DNA of 64,000 nt, from positions 333,501 through 397,500 of the forward strand of contig JACVTC010000029.1 of assembly GCA_016946835.1 (NCBI GenBank), given 5' to 3'. The notes under the pieces were generated by a model that ran no database searches, was not told the DNA's origin, and saw only the letters and a list, made by a program, of their open reading frames with translations. The stretch comes from Neocallimastix lanati (nom. inval.). Its lineage: Eukaryota; Neocallimastigomycota; Neocallimastigomycetes; Neocallimastigales; Neocallimastigaceae. Shown piece after piece: positions 37,901-60,438 of the stretch. Each line of letters starts with the position of its first letter. The first letter of the stretch is position 1. The position numbers and the translations under genes are program-made.

Positions 37901-40007
37901 CCAAGATGAAAACAAAAGAATTAACCAAAATCATTCTGAAGTAGAAAGAAAAGCAGGAAAATTGAATAAACAACTTGAAGAAACTAATCAAAAATATATT
38001 GATTTAGAAGCCAAATATGAATCTATCAAAACATCATTTGATCAAATGAGTCAAGAAAATGAGAATTTAAAGAATTCATTAGAAGATTTTCTTCTTTTAG
38101 ACAAAAACGATGAAAATGATTTAAAAATGTTACGTGCTAAATCTTTAGATGACATTAAAGATACAAAAGACTACTTCAAATATTCAAGAACTATTTCAAA
38201 GAAAATAGAAAAAGAAAGAGATGAATTGAAGAATAAAATTGATAAAATGCAAGCTACTATCAGTGATATAACAAATGAAAATGATTCAATCAAGAAAGAA
38301 TTATCTGATTCACAAACTCGTTTAGAAGAATTAGAAAAAGAAAATGATAAAATAAAGAAAGAATCCGAAAGTATGTATCATCAAGAAAAGGAAAAAAGAG
38401 ATAAGGAACATAAAGAATTGAATCAAAACTATAATGATTCTATTAATGAAAAGGATAAGGAAATAAAAGTATTAAGAGAATTCCAGATGAATTCACAAAT
38501 TGATATGAAAAAATTAAAGAATGAACTTCAAAGATCGAAATCCGATTTAGAGGAAAGTCAAAAAAGAAATAAAGAAATGGAATTAAGTTTAAATGAATCA
38601 TTACAAAAGATTAACATTTTAGTGAATAAAGAATCCAAGAGTCAAACCGATATTGATTTCTTAAATAAAGATATTGAAGATCGTGAGAAGAAATTACAGA
38701 AACAACTTGAAGATATTGAAGAAATTAAACAGGAAGCATTAAAGTATAAAAATCAAATAAAGGAATTAAAAGAGCAGATGGATATAATAATAGATGAAAG
38801 AAATAACCTCGAACAAAAATTAAAGCTTGAAATTCATGAAAATGAAGTTAACCTAAAAATTGAGAAAAGCAAAATTAAAGAATATGAAAAGCAAATGCAA
38901 AATTCTAATTTAAAGAACGATGAACTAATTAAAGATATTAATGATAAGTATGAATCTCTTAAGAAAGAATATGAGGAATTAGCTAATACCTATAATAAGC
39001 AATGCTCACAAATTAATTTGATATGGAAAAGTCTTTCTCCAACCGAAGATATCTTTGATAATAAAGATCTTCTCTCACTGAAGGAATATCTTGAAAATGA
39101 ATTATCTCAAAAGAATAGTAAGATAAATCATCTTCAACAAACTTGTGACTGTTATCAAGAACAGAAAGAAAACATAACCAAAAATTATAAGAATATTTTA
39201 CAACAATTCAAAGATAGTTCAATTAAACAAATTGAAGAAAAATGCAAAGAAAATGAAAGATTAAAGAAGAATTTAAATGAAATTAAAGAAGAGTATGATG
39301 AAAAGGAAAAGAAATTAGTTAAACTATTTGATGAAAAAGTGAAAGAAATAGCAGAACGTTTACAACAACAAACAGAAGAACGCAAAAAGGTTGAAGATAT
39401 GAGAGATCAGCAAGTAAATGAAATGAAAGAAAATTACGCTCAAAAAATACAAACTTTACAACAAAAAATATATAGCCTAAAGGAAAATCTTCATACTTTA
39501 AAAGAGAACAATAAACAAGAAAAAAGAGAATTAGAAAATTTTATTTCTAATACAAATAATAATAACTCTTTATCTAAATGTTCATCATCACAATTATCTT
39601 TAATACCATCTCCATCACAATTAAATTTATTAGATATTGAAAAGGGAGATCTTAATCATAACAAAGAAAAGAATACTATTAAAAAACCAAACAGTAATAC
39701 TCATCAATCTTGTCTTTCTGAAGTGAATGAAAATAATTTAAGAGAATTAAAACTTCAAAAAGTTTTTAATAGTAGTTTAAAATTAAACATTCAACCTAAT
39801 TCATTAAATAGAAGTTTAAGTAACGAAATACAAGAAATGAGACAAAGATTAAATAAAAATTCAGATAATGATAGTGCTATCAAAAGAAAATATCTATTAG
39901 AAAAGGATAGTTATTATTTACTTGAAAATAATGATATGATGGAAGGCTTCAAAACTACAGATATGCTTAAGAAAAAACTTTTAGAATTTGAAACTAAATA
40001 TACCTAA
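30238..40007 (+). CDS. Giant ankyrin-repeat plus coiled-coil protein
   Basis: About ten exons with consistent phases: about 30238-30309, 30433-30738, 30879-31050, 31152-31255, 31392-31560, 31932-32190, 32284-32378, 32958-33213, 33298-33620 and 33795-40007; around 2,650 residues. The N-terminus (MLKFGFGLGKKNAKKDE) is followed by five or six ankyrin repeats, with one helix pair per exon: NALHIAIL, YTPLHLAVYLND, GCTALHYTILNND, YSYLHHAILLKRYEM, IPLHHAYIQNQNTIVNLLLENG. A Lys/Asn/Asp-rich disordered linker leads into about 1,700 residues of nearly unbroken heptad coiled coil (LEKKVKEQQKIINDYEVIME is typical). An acidic run (EEEEEEEEEG) interrupts it near 36055-36085. The architecture resembles vertebrate ANKRD26-type centriolar proteins and large golgin/tether proteins, but orthology cannot be claimed. 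The last exon's own first Met is at 34014, well inside the protein. Confidence 0.85.
32422..32928 (+). repeat. 38-bp minisatellite inside an intron
   Basis: About 13 near-identical tandem copies of a 38-bp A/T unit containing TTATTAATATCTATAATTTA. It lies wholly within the intron between the exons ending near 32378 and starting near 32958 of the ankyrin/coiled-coil gene. Copy-to-copy identity is very high, suggesting a young expansion. Confidence 0.93.
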
Positions 40008-40268
40008 ATTTTTTAGCAAAAACAAAAAACAAAAAACAAAAAAACAATAAAACAAAAAAAAAAAATAATTCAATTATATACATATTTTAGACTTTAATTT
40101 GAATATTACTATTTATTATCTTTCTATAAATTATTTTTACATATTACAATAGTTCTTTTATTTATTTAATTATTAATTAATTTCATATATAATTTTTTTC
40201 CCTAAATTTATTGTATACACACAATTTTATAGTATATTGAATAATTAATAAATAAAAAAATAATATAA

Positions 40269-40299
<31 letters not shown>

Positions 40300-40378
40300 G
40301 AAAATTTAAAAACATAATATTAATAATCAATTAATATTTATTTAAAATTAAATATATTTTATTTAATATTTTATTAAT

Positions 40379-40418
<40 letters not shown>

Positions 40419-40602
40419 TAAAATATAAAAATCATTTGGTATTTATGGTATATATATACATATATAATTATAATATAATTTTTATATTGTAGTAAACAAA
40501 TAGTAAATCTATTGATATTGAATTTGGTCTTTTTTTTTTTTTTTTAAAAAAAATTAATATGTTACAATAATATTATAGTAGTTAATATTCAATGATTTTC
40601 CT
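40008..40602. other. A/T-rich gap between convergent genes
   Basis: Contains an A run (about 40275-40299) and a T run (about 40381-40416) about 85 bases apart, which could pair. It is otherwise featureless and presumably holds the 3' ends of both flanking genes. Confidence 0.5.
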
Positions 40603-42235
<1,633 letters not shown>

Positions 42236-44332
42236 TTTATATCACTTCTATATTAAATAATAAATTTTATAAAACAATAAATAATATTTTGGTTAATATG
42301 ATTATACAATAATACAATATAAGTCTTAGCAATCCCTTAAAACATATATTTATTCATTCATTAATTTATATTTTAATTAAATTATTGTTTTTGTTTACCT
42401 TTATTTTTATGAAAATTAATTATTAATAAACACCTTATAATATCTTTTCTTTATTATTATTATTATTATTATTATTATTTTCTTTATAAAAAAAAATAGG
42501 TAATTATTATATTAAAAAATAAAGCAGAAAAAAAAAAGGTATTTTTCGGTATTTTATATAAATTTTATATAGTTCAAAAATAATTTTATATTTTAATATG
42601 ACCTAAATAATAACTAAAGAAATATAAAGAAAATATTAAATATACATATATTATATTATCACAAAAAATAAATTAAAATATAAATTTCAATTTAATAATA
42701 TTTAATATATTACCTAATTTATTGATAATTTTTAATTTATTAATGATCAATTATTAATATTTAGTAATTCTTACTAATACTGATGAAAAAAAATATTATA
42801 TATTTATTTTTTATTATTTTTTTATCATTTATTATTTATTATTTATTTATTTATTTATTTTTTATTTATTATTTATTATTATTTATTATTTATTATTATT
42901 TATTTATTTATTTTTTATTTATTATTTATTATTTATTATTATTTATTATTTATTATTATTTATTATTTATTATTATTTATTATTTATTATTATTTATTAT
43001 TTATTATTTATTATTATTTATTATTTATTATTTATTATTTATTATTTATTTATTTATTATTATTTATTATATTATTAAGTATATATCAAATAATAAATAA
43101 TAATAATTATACTAAATATTTATTCATATATATTATGTAATTTATTAAAGTGTATTAATATTTATTTTTTATGTAAATTAACACATTTATTTTATATTGT
43201 ATAAATTTATGTTATATCATTTTAAATAATCTGTGTAACTTATATAATTTAATAATATTTAAATAAAAGAATTATTATTAATAATATTTATATTTTTAAT
43301 AACATTTATATTTTTATATAATTCTTTTGTTAATAGCATTTAAATAAAAGAATTAAAATCATAAAATCTAACCATTATATGATTTATTTAATTATTCACT
43401 TAATAATTAATTTAAAAATTGAAATAACAAATTAATACAATAAAATAATATTATGTAGCATAATATAGCTATAGCCACATATTTATATACATCACGTGAA
43501 AAAAATTGGCGTTATGCAACCTCCCCCTTATATAAATAATTTATTCACGTGATATATATTCTATTTATAATATTTATAATATCATTAGTACATTATCCAC
43601 TTCTCTCCTAATAGCTCTGTATTTTTAATTATTATTATTATTTAGATATACATAATAATATCCATTTTAAATGAGTAAAATCAGATTTTTTTAAATGATG
43701 GGCTAGTAAAAAATATAAATAAAATTTCAATTATTATTTGTATAAAAGTTAACTTTTTTTTTATTTTTCTACAAAAAATAAAAAACATAAGACATTAATA
43801 AAATTATTTTTTTAGTATTAATATAATATTTAAAAAAGAATATTAATAAATAGTTATTTAATGTAATAAGTACTATGGATTATCTTTTTTTCTGTCTTTT
43901 TTATGGTATTGAAAAAACTAATAAAAAATTTTTTTTAATCTTTTTAGATTTAATAATATTTATTTAATGTATCTCATAAATAAATGCTATAAAAAGTTAT
44001 TATATATCATAGTAACTAAAAAAAAATATTCAATTAATATTTGCTTTGATGCTTCATCAATGATAAAAAAGTTATGATTAAAAGGAAAAATGGTTCAGTA
44101 ACAAATTCAAAGTACAAATTTAAAATATATATATATATATAAAATATATACAATTTATTTTATTAAATTGAAATCCCTATAGAATTAATTTTATAAATAA
44201 TTTTGCTTAATATTTTTTTATTTTCATCTTTAATAATAAATATAATGAATACTTTTGACATTTGATAAATTTTATGATATTTAAAAGAAAACTTTCTTTG
44301 ATTTATATTTTAAAAAAATAAAAAATAAAAAA

Positions 44333-44407
<75 letters not shown>

Positions 44408-45290
44408 ACAATAATTAAATAATTAAATAATAAATAAATAAATAATAAATAAGTAAATAAATTAATAATAAATAAATAAATTAATAAAAGTAATATAAGA
44501 ATAAAACTATAATTATATTTATTAATAAAATATTTAATTAAATTTATATATTAGAATTTGGTCATTTATATTTTTATAATATATTTAATATTGAATTTAT
44601 AACATTTAATATACATAATATAGTAAAACATAGTATAATAATAATATATTATTTTAAAATCTTTTTTTTTTTTATTATAATAAACTTAAAAAAAGAAAGT
44701 ATAATTTATAATAAATATGGAATATACAAGAAAAATCATGCTTATACATTGGATAATAAAATAACACACTTTTATAATTGCTCTTAATACAAAAAATCTA
44801 AATAACTAATTTAAATAATCATTAGTTCTATATATAATTTTTATATTTTTTTATATTAAATTTTTTTTTTATTATTTTTTTATTACACATTTATTTGTTT
44901 TATTTATTTATTTTTTTTTTTTTATTACCTCCTTTTTTTTTTTTTTTTTTCAATTTTTAATTATACGTATATTAACAATAAAGAAAAAGTCCATATATAT
45001 AATAACATATACATATGTATATGTAATATATGTAATATAAATAGTATTCAAATATTAATAAAATTAAAATAAAAACGTCTTCAAATCAATATTTTGTATA
45101 TTCAAAAAGGAAAGGTATTTTATTTATTTTTATTTTAATTAAAATTTTGTTTTTATTAAGAATGAAATATTAAATAGATAAATTTGAAAAAAAAAAAAAA
45201 GTAAATATAACAAAATCATATAATAAAGTGAAACAAAAAAAAAAAAAAAGAAAAAGATTTTAAATTTTCAAAATAACATAATAATAAAAT

Positions 45291-45340
<50 letters not shown>

Positions 45341-45521
45341 ATATATATATAAAATATTAGATTTTTATTTAACATTCTTATTATTTATATTATTTATATA
45401 TTGTAATTTTTATATTTAATTTATTTTAGACAAATATATAAAATTGTGTATTTATTAAAATAACAATTCTTATTTTATATAATAAATATTATATATATAT
45501 ATATTTTCAATAATTTTTGGA

Positions 45522-45561
<40 letters not shown>

Positions 45562-45852
45562 TTTTTCTAAAATATAATTATATGAAGAATATCAATATTT
45601 AAGAAATCCTAATTTATATATTTCAATATAAATATGAATTATTATCATTTTTTTTATAAGAAAAAAAATATTAATAAACATACTTATAACTAATAAACAC
45701 ACTTATAACTCTTTTGTTTTTCTTGAACAGAAATTAATTAAATTATTATTTAATAATTAATATTTTTATTTTAAAATCTAAAATTAATAAAGTTATTCAT
45801 AACATAATAACGCAATTAGAATTATTTGTAATTAAAAAAAAAAAAAAGGACA
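42236..45852. other. Long A/T-rich intergenic region with satellites
   Basis: About 3.6 kb with no gene. It contains TTATTATTTATT-type satellite at about 42790-43075, a GC-richer hairpin island at 43491-43553 listed separately, an (AAAT)n run at about 44328-44410 and several long T runs (44935-44950, 45294-45336, 45544-45566). The final kilobase is the likely promoter side of the YTH gene. No RNA gene was recognised. Confidence 0.5.
43491..43553. repeat. Short hairpin element with CACGTG ends
   Basis: The ten bases ATCACGTGAA at 43491-43500 are the exact reverse complement of TTCACGTGAT at 43544-43553. The interior carries TTGGCGTTATGCAACCTCCC, which resembles the TTGGGGAAATGCAACTCTCC word of the 5.4-5.96 kb foldback array. 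It is much GC-richer than its surroundings. Confidence 0.6.
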
Positions 45853-55060
<9,208 letters not shown>

Positions 55061-55704
55061 GATAAAAAATAATAAAATAAAATAAGGAAAAAATGGAAGG
55101 AAGGGGATGATAAATGATATATTTTTTTTATTTTAATATTACAATTTCTATTTTACTTTTATTTTAATTTAATAAAATAAATAATTATAAATAGATAGAG
55201 ATGGATAAATTTAAATTTTATATAATTTATAAAAAAAAAAATAGTAAAAAAAAATTTTTTTTTTACCGTTTACTAATTTCTTTTTTAAACTTTGAATATT
55301 AAAAATAATTTAATATATATATATTATTTTTACAATTTATTTCTTTCTATTTTTAATAGTATTTAAATATTCTATTATTTTATTATTTTTAACTAAAAAA
55401 TTAAAAATGTAAATATTTATATAACATAATTTAAAAAGAGAAAAAAAAAATTTTTTTTATTAAACATATTAGTGATAATATTAAATTACCTATCTAATTT
55501 CTTTTCTTTTTCTTTTTTTTTTTTCTTTTAATATTTTTTTTTTCAATATTATTTTTATTTATTTTAAATTTTTTTTTCCCTTAAAATTTACTTTATTATT
55601 TTATTTTATTCCTTGTTTCTTGCCATATTCTTTTTTTTTTTTATTCAATTATTTAATATAGATAAACTTTCAAAAAATACAATATATATATAAAAAATAA
55701 ATTC

Positions 55705-55735
<31 letters not shown>

Positions 55736-55786
55736 TAATAAATAAAAATTCTATTAATATTTATTAATAATTATTTTTATATTTCA

Positions 55787-56090
55787 TTGTTCATTTTTAA
55801 TTCATTTAATCATTTTTATATTTCATTGTTCATTTTTATTTCATTATTCATTTTTATTTCATTTGATTATTTTTATATTTCATTATTCATTTTTATTTCA
55901 TTTAATTATTTTTATATTTCATTATTCATTTTTATTTCATTTAATTATTTTTATATTTCATTATTCATTTTTATTTCATTTAATTATTTTTATATTTCAT
56001 TATTCATTTTTATTTCATTTAATCATTTTTATATTTCATTATTCATTTTTATTTCATTTAATTATTTTTATATTTCATTATTCATTTTTC
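55787..56090 (+). repeat. 39-bp intergenic minisatellite
   Basis: About seven to eight tandem copies of a 39-bp unit containing TTCATTTAATTATTTTTATA and TTCATTATTCATTTTTAT. The open frame through it (FISFNYFYISLFI repeated) is considered accidental because nothing else in the surroundings looks coding. Confidence 0.9.
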
Positions 56091-56229
56091 AATTGTTTTT
56101 AAAGCCACTTTTTAATTTTCTTCTTCTTCTTCTTATTATTATTATTATCATTCATTATTATAATTATAATTTTATTATTACTATTACTTCTATTATTATA
56201 TATATTTTTGTTTTCCATTTTTAATTTTT

Positions 56230-56262
<33 letters not shown>

Positions 56263-57434
56263 CTTTATTTATTAATTTATTAATATTATTATTTATTATT
56301 TATTATTATTATTATTTATTATTTTTTTCCATCCATAATTTAATTTATTATTTGTTTTTATCTCTTTTTTAATTATTTATTTAAAATTATGAATAGATAA
56401 ATAATAAAAATCTCACTTCAAGGGGTGTGATAATAATTATACTATGTATATTTATTCATATTTTCTTATATATATTTATTTATGATTAAATTTATTAAAA
56501 AAGTGTATTAGTTTATACGTTTATGTTCTTTTTCAATACTTTGTGTAACTTGTATCTACGTAACACGTGATATATGTTCTATATAAAATGTCATGAATGT
56601 ACTAACCATAATACTTAATGAATTATTATATTAAATAAACAGTATATATCATTAATAATAAAACTGATATATAAATAATATATACTATAATATGTCTATA
56701 ATATGTATCTTTATACTTTTTAAATTTATATTTATAATTTTATATATTTTTATATATTAATAAAATATTTAAACAGATATTAATATTGTTTTTATATTAA
56801 AAAAAAAAAAGAGAGAAAGGAAAATAGAAAAAAGAACATAATAAATTAAATTAAATATAATCCAATAATATTAAAAATTCATTTATATTAATATAATTAT
56901 TAATAATAAATATTATATATGTTAAAAAAAACAAATAAATAATAATAAATACTTATTATAGTATTAGAACCTATTTTTTTTTTTTTTAGATTTTTGATTT
57001 ATTACATCATACAATGGATACATTATATCAACGTACATAAATATACATGTATATGTATATGTATATGAAAATTGACATATATTTACATCTGTAAAATATA
57101 TATATGTACATATATGTACAAACGTAAACGTAAAAACGAATTGCAAAAAGAAACATCAGTTTAAAAGTATTTGATAATGTAAATACAAATGTTGGTAAAT
57201 AATCAATTTACAATAAAAATTAAAATTTATATACATTATAAAATTGAAATAATGTATTGTACATACGTTTTAATATATATATTTTGAATTTTGTTAAAAT
57301 CATCACATATATCTTTTTTTTCATTTATATCAAGCATTAATAAATAGGTTTTTTGTTATTGAATAAAAATTCATTTTTCTTCTTTTTTTTTTTTTTATTT
57401 TTAATTACCGAATATGTCAATATGCTAATAGATC

Positions 57435-58030
57435 ATTTATTATTTATTATTTATTTATTTATTTATTATTTATTATTTATTATTTATTATTTATTATTTA
57501 TTATTTAATTATTTATTATTTATTTATTTATTATTTAATTATTTATTATTTATTATTTATTATTTATTATTTATTATTTATTATTTATTATTTATTATTT
57601 ATTATTTATTATTTAATTATTTATTATTTAATTATTTATTATTTATTATTTATTATTTAATTATTTATTATTTATTATTTAATTATTTATTATTTAATTA
57701 TTTATTATTTATTATTTATTATTTAATTATTTATTATTTATTATTTATTATTTAATTATTTATTATTTATTATTTATTATTTATTATTTATTATTTATTA
57801 TTTATTATTTAATTATTTATTATTTATTATTTATTATTTATTATTTTATTCATTTATTATTTATTATTTAATTATTTATTATTTATTATTTATTATTTAT
57901 TATTTATTATTTATTATTTATTATTTATTATTTATTATTTTATTCATTTATTATTTTATTCATTTATTATTTAATTATTTATTATTTAATTATTTATTTA
58001 TTAAAGAATACTTTTATTATTTAATTATTT
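57435..58030. repeat. TTATTTATTA satellite
   Basis: About 0.6 kb of interleaved TTATTTA and TTATTTAATTA units in irregular order, with a few TTATTTTATTCA interruptions. Non-coding. Confidence 0.92.
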
Positions 58031-58689
58031 ATTTATTCATTTATAAATTATTAATAAAAGAAATGCACTTTCAAAGTGAATTAATTACTTTCAATGAATT
58101 TAAGTTCAAATAGAAATATCAAATAGAATAAATATAATATAATATATTTTAATATATTATAATATGAATAATTTAATTAAAATGAATAATTTATTAATTT
58201 ATACAAAATGAATATATTATATAATATTGAAAGTTTAAACAAAATTTTTTTTTTTATTTTAGTATAATTAAAACACATTTTAATTATTGAATATTTAAAG
58301 TTTTATTGGATAAAATAATTAATAATTAATTATATATATATGCATTTTAAATATACACGAATAATAAGTAAATGAATAAAATTTTATATATATTATATGT
58401 AAATTATTTATTATTTTACTTATTTATATATTATAAATTATTTATATTATTTCATATCATTTATACTATTATTTTGCTTTTAATTAGTGTAATTATAATA
58501 ATGAAAAAATGAATTGGTGTATATGCTAAATTCATTTAATTTATAACCATAACCATTTTTATAATTATGAAAAATTTATTGAAAATTAATTTCATTATAT
58601 ATTACTTTATTATTAATAATAAATAATATATGTTTAATTCAAAATTTCATGGGAATAAAATAAATTAATAAATAAATAAATAAATAATG

Positions 58690-58955
58690 TATAAATAAAT
58701 AAGTAAATAACAAATAATAAATAATAAATAATAAATAATAAATAATAAATAATAAATAATAAATAATAAATAATAAATAATAAATAATAAATAATAAATA
58801 ATAAATAATAAATAATAAATAATAAATAATAAATAATAAATAATAAATAATAATTAAATAATAATTAAATAATAAATAAATAAATAAATAATAGGTAAAT
58901 AAATAAATAAATAATAAGTAAATAAATAATAAATAAATAAATAAATAAATAAAAA
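58690..58955. repeat. TAAATAA satellite, complementary to that at 57.4 kb
   Basis: About 0.27 kb of AATAAATAAT-type units. These are the reverse complement of the TTATTTATTA satellite lying about 0.7 kb upstream, so the two could pair as the arms of a very large hairpin. Confidence 0.9.
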
Positions 58956-60438
58956 AAAAAGAGAGATGGATTATTTTATGCTTAAATGATATATTAAATA
59001 TTAATTAATGATAAAAATTTATATGATTAGAAAAAACAAATAAAAACAATAAAAATTAATATTATTGTTAATAATATTATTAATAAAAATTTTTTTTTTA
59101 TATTTTCTTATCTTTCATTAATGAATATAGAAAAAAAAGTTAAATTATTTATTTATAATATATTTTCATTAAATAATTAATTAAAAGGAAATTAGAAATA
59201 AAAATTAAAAAGGAAAAGTAAAAAAATATAAAAAATAAAAAAATAAAAGGGAATGAAATAAGAAGTAATAAAGAAGAAAGAAAAAAAAATAAGAAAACTT
59301 AAAATAATAAAAACAATAAAATGAAAATATAAAGAAAATTATTTGGAACTTATTTGATTGATATTTAAAAATATTACATTAATAATAATAATTTAACGGA
59401 ATCAAGGATTGAATAAATATTAAATTTATCAAAATAATAATAATAATAATAATAATAACAATCAATTATTTTAATAATCTAATAGAAGTAAACTAAATAA
59501 TATAGAAACAATAATAAATCATCCATATCAATAAGCAATTATTATTATTACTAATCCATTTTTAAAATTAAATAGTAAATATTTGATTTATTTAATATTT
59601 TTTTTTTAATATTATTATTATAATTTATTTATAAAGTATATTTATCTTTATTAGTATATATTTAAAATTAATGTAATATATATACAATAATATATATTTA
59701 AAAATACTTCATAAAAAAAAGAGAAAAGAAAAAAAATATATATATATAGAAAATTGAATATAAATAAATAATTAAAGTCTAAAATTAAATAAAATATATA
59801 TGTAATAGTTAAGTCGTAATTTTATATGTATATTTTTTTAAAAAATAAGCGAAATCTAAATTAAATATAATTATATCAGCAAAAGAACAATTTATAGTAT
59901 CATTTTATTTTATTCTTTTTTTTTTTTTATTTTTTTTATTATTTAATCAAATAATAATATTATAGAATATTATAGAATATATTATTATTAATATAATAAA
60001 TAAATAAAAATAAATAAAATATATATATATATTTGATATACGAAAGTTAAAAATAAAAATAAAGTATTTAAATATATAAAAACAATCTTTTTTTGTTTAT
60101 AAAGTTAGAAATTATATATTATATTTAAAATTAAAAAAAATATAATGTAAGTATTTCTTGAATATAATATTTATTCAATAATAATAATATTTAAATCATA
60201 TTTATCTAATATTTATATATATATATATATTTTTTCTTATAATATTTTAATATATAATGTAAATTGTTCATTATTTGAAGAAATAAAAAAGAAATAAAAT
60301 AAAGAAGAAATTTTATTTATTTATTATATACTTTTAATTTTTTTTGTATATATAATCTTATAGATAAATTAATAGTTGAATAATAAATAAATAAATAAAA
60401 AAAAAAATCTAGTTTAAATATAATATAATATATTCAAA

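Larger units (their letters stand above)
55061..60438. other. Long A/T-rich intergenic region with satellites
   Basis: The longest gap (5.4 kb), with no gene or RNA recognised. It holds a 39-bp minisatellite at 55787-56090, TTATTTA satellite at about 57435-58030 and the complementary TAAATAA satellite at about 58690-58955. A CACGTGATATATGTTCTAT stretch near 56574 resembles one at 43546. The last kilobase is the likely promoter side of the Stealth gene. Confidence 0.5.

Noticed and set aside
34014-40007. Coiled-coil protein as a stand-alone gene starting at 34014
   Set aside because: The frame is open upstream to an acceptor at 33795 that matches the phase of the preceding exon, so the Met at 34014 is internal.
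55787-56224. Possible small membrane protein or CRISPR-like array
   Set aside because: Units are directly tandem with no unique spacers, and the sequence is pure A/T minisatellite in a eukaryote; nothing around it looks coding.
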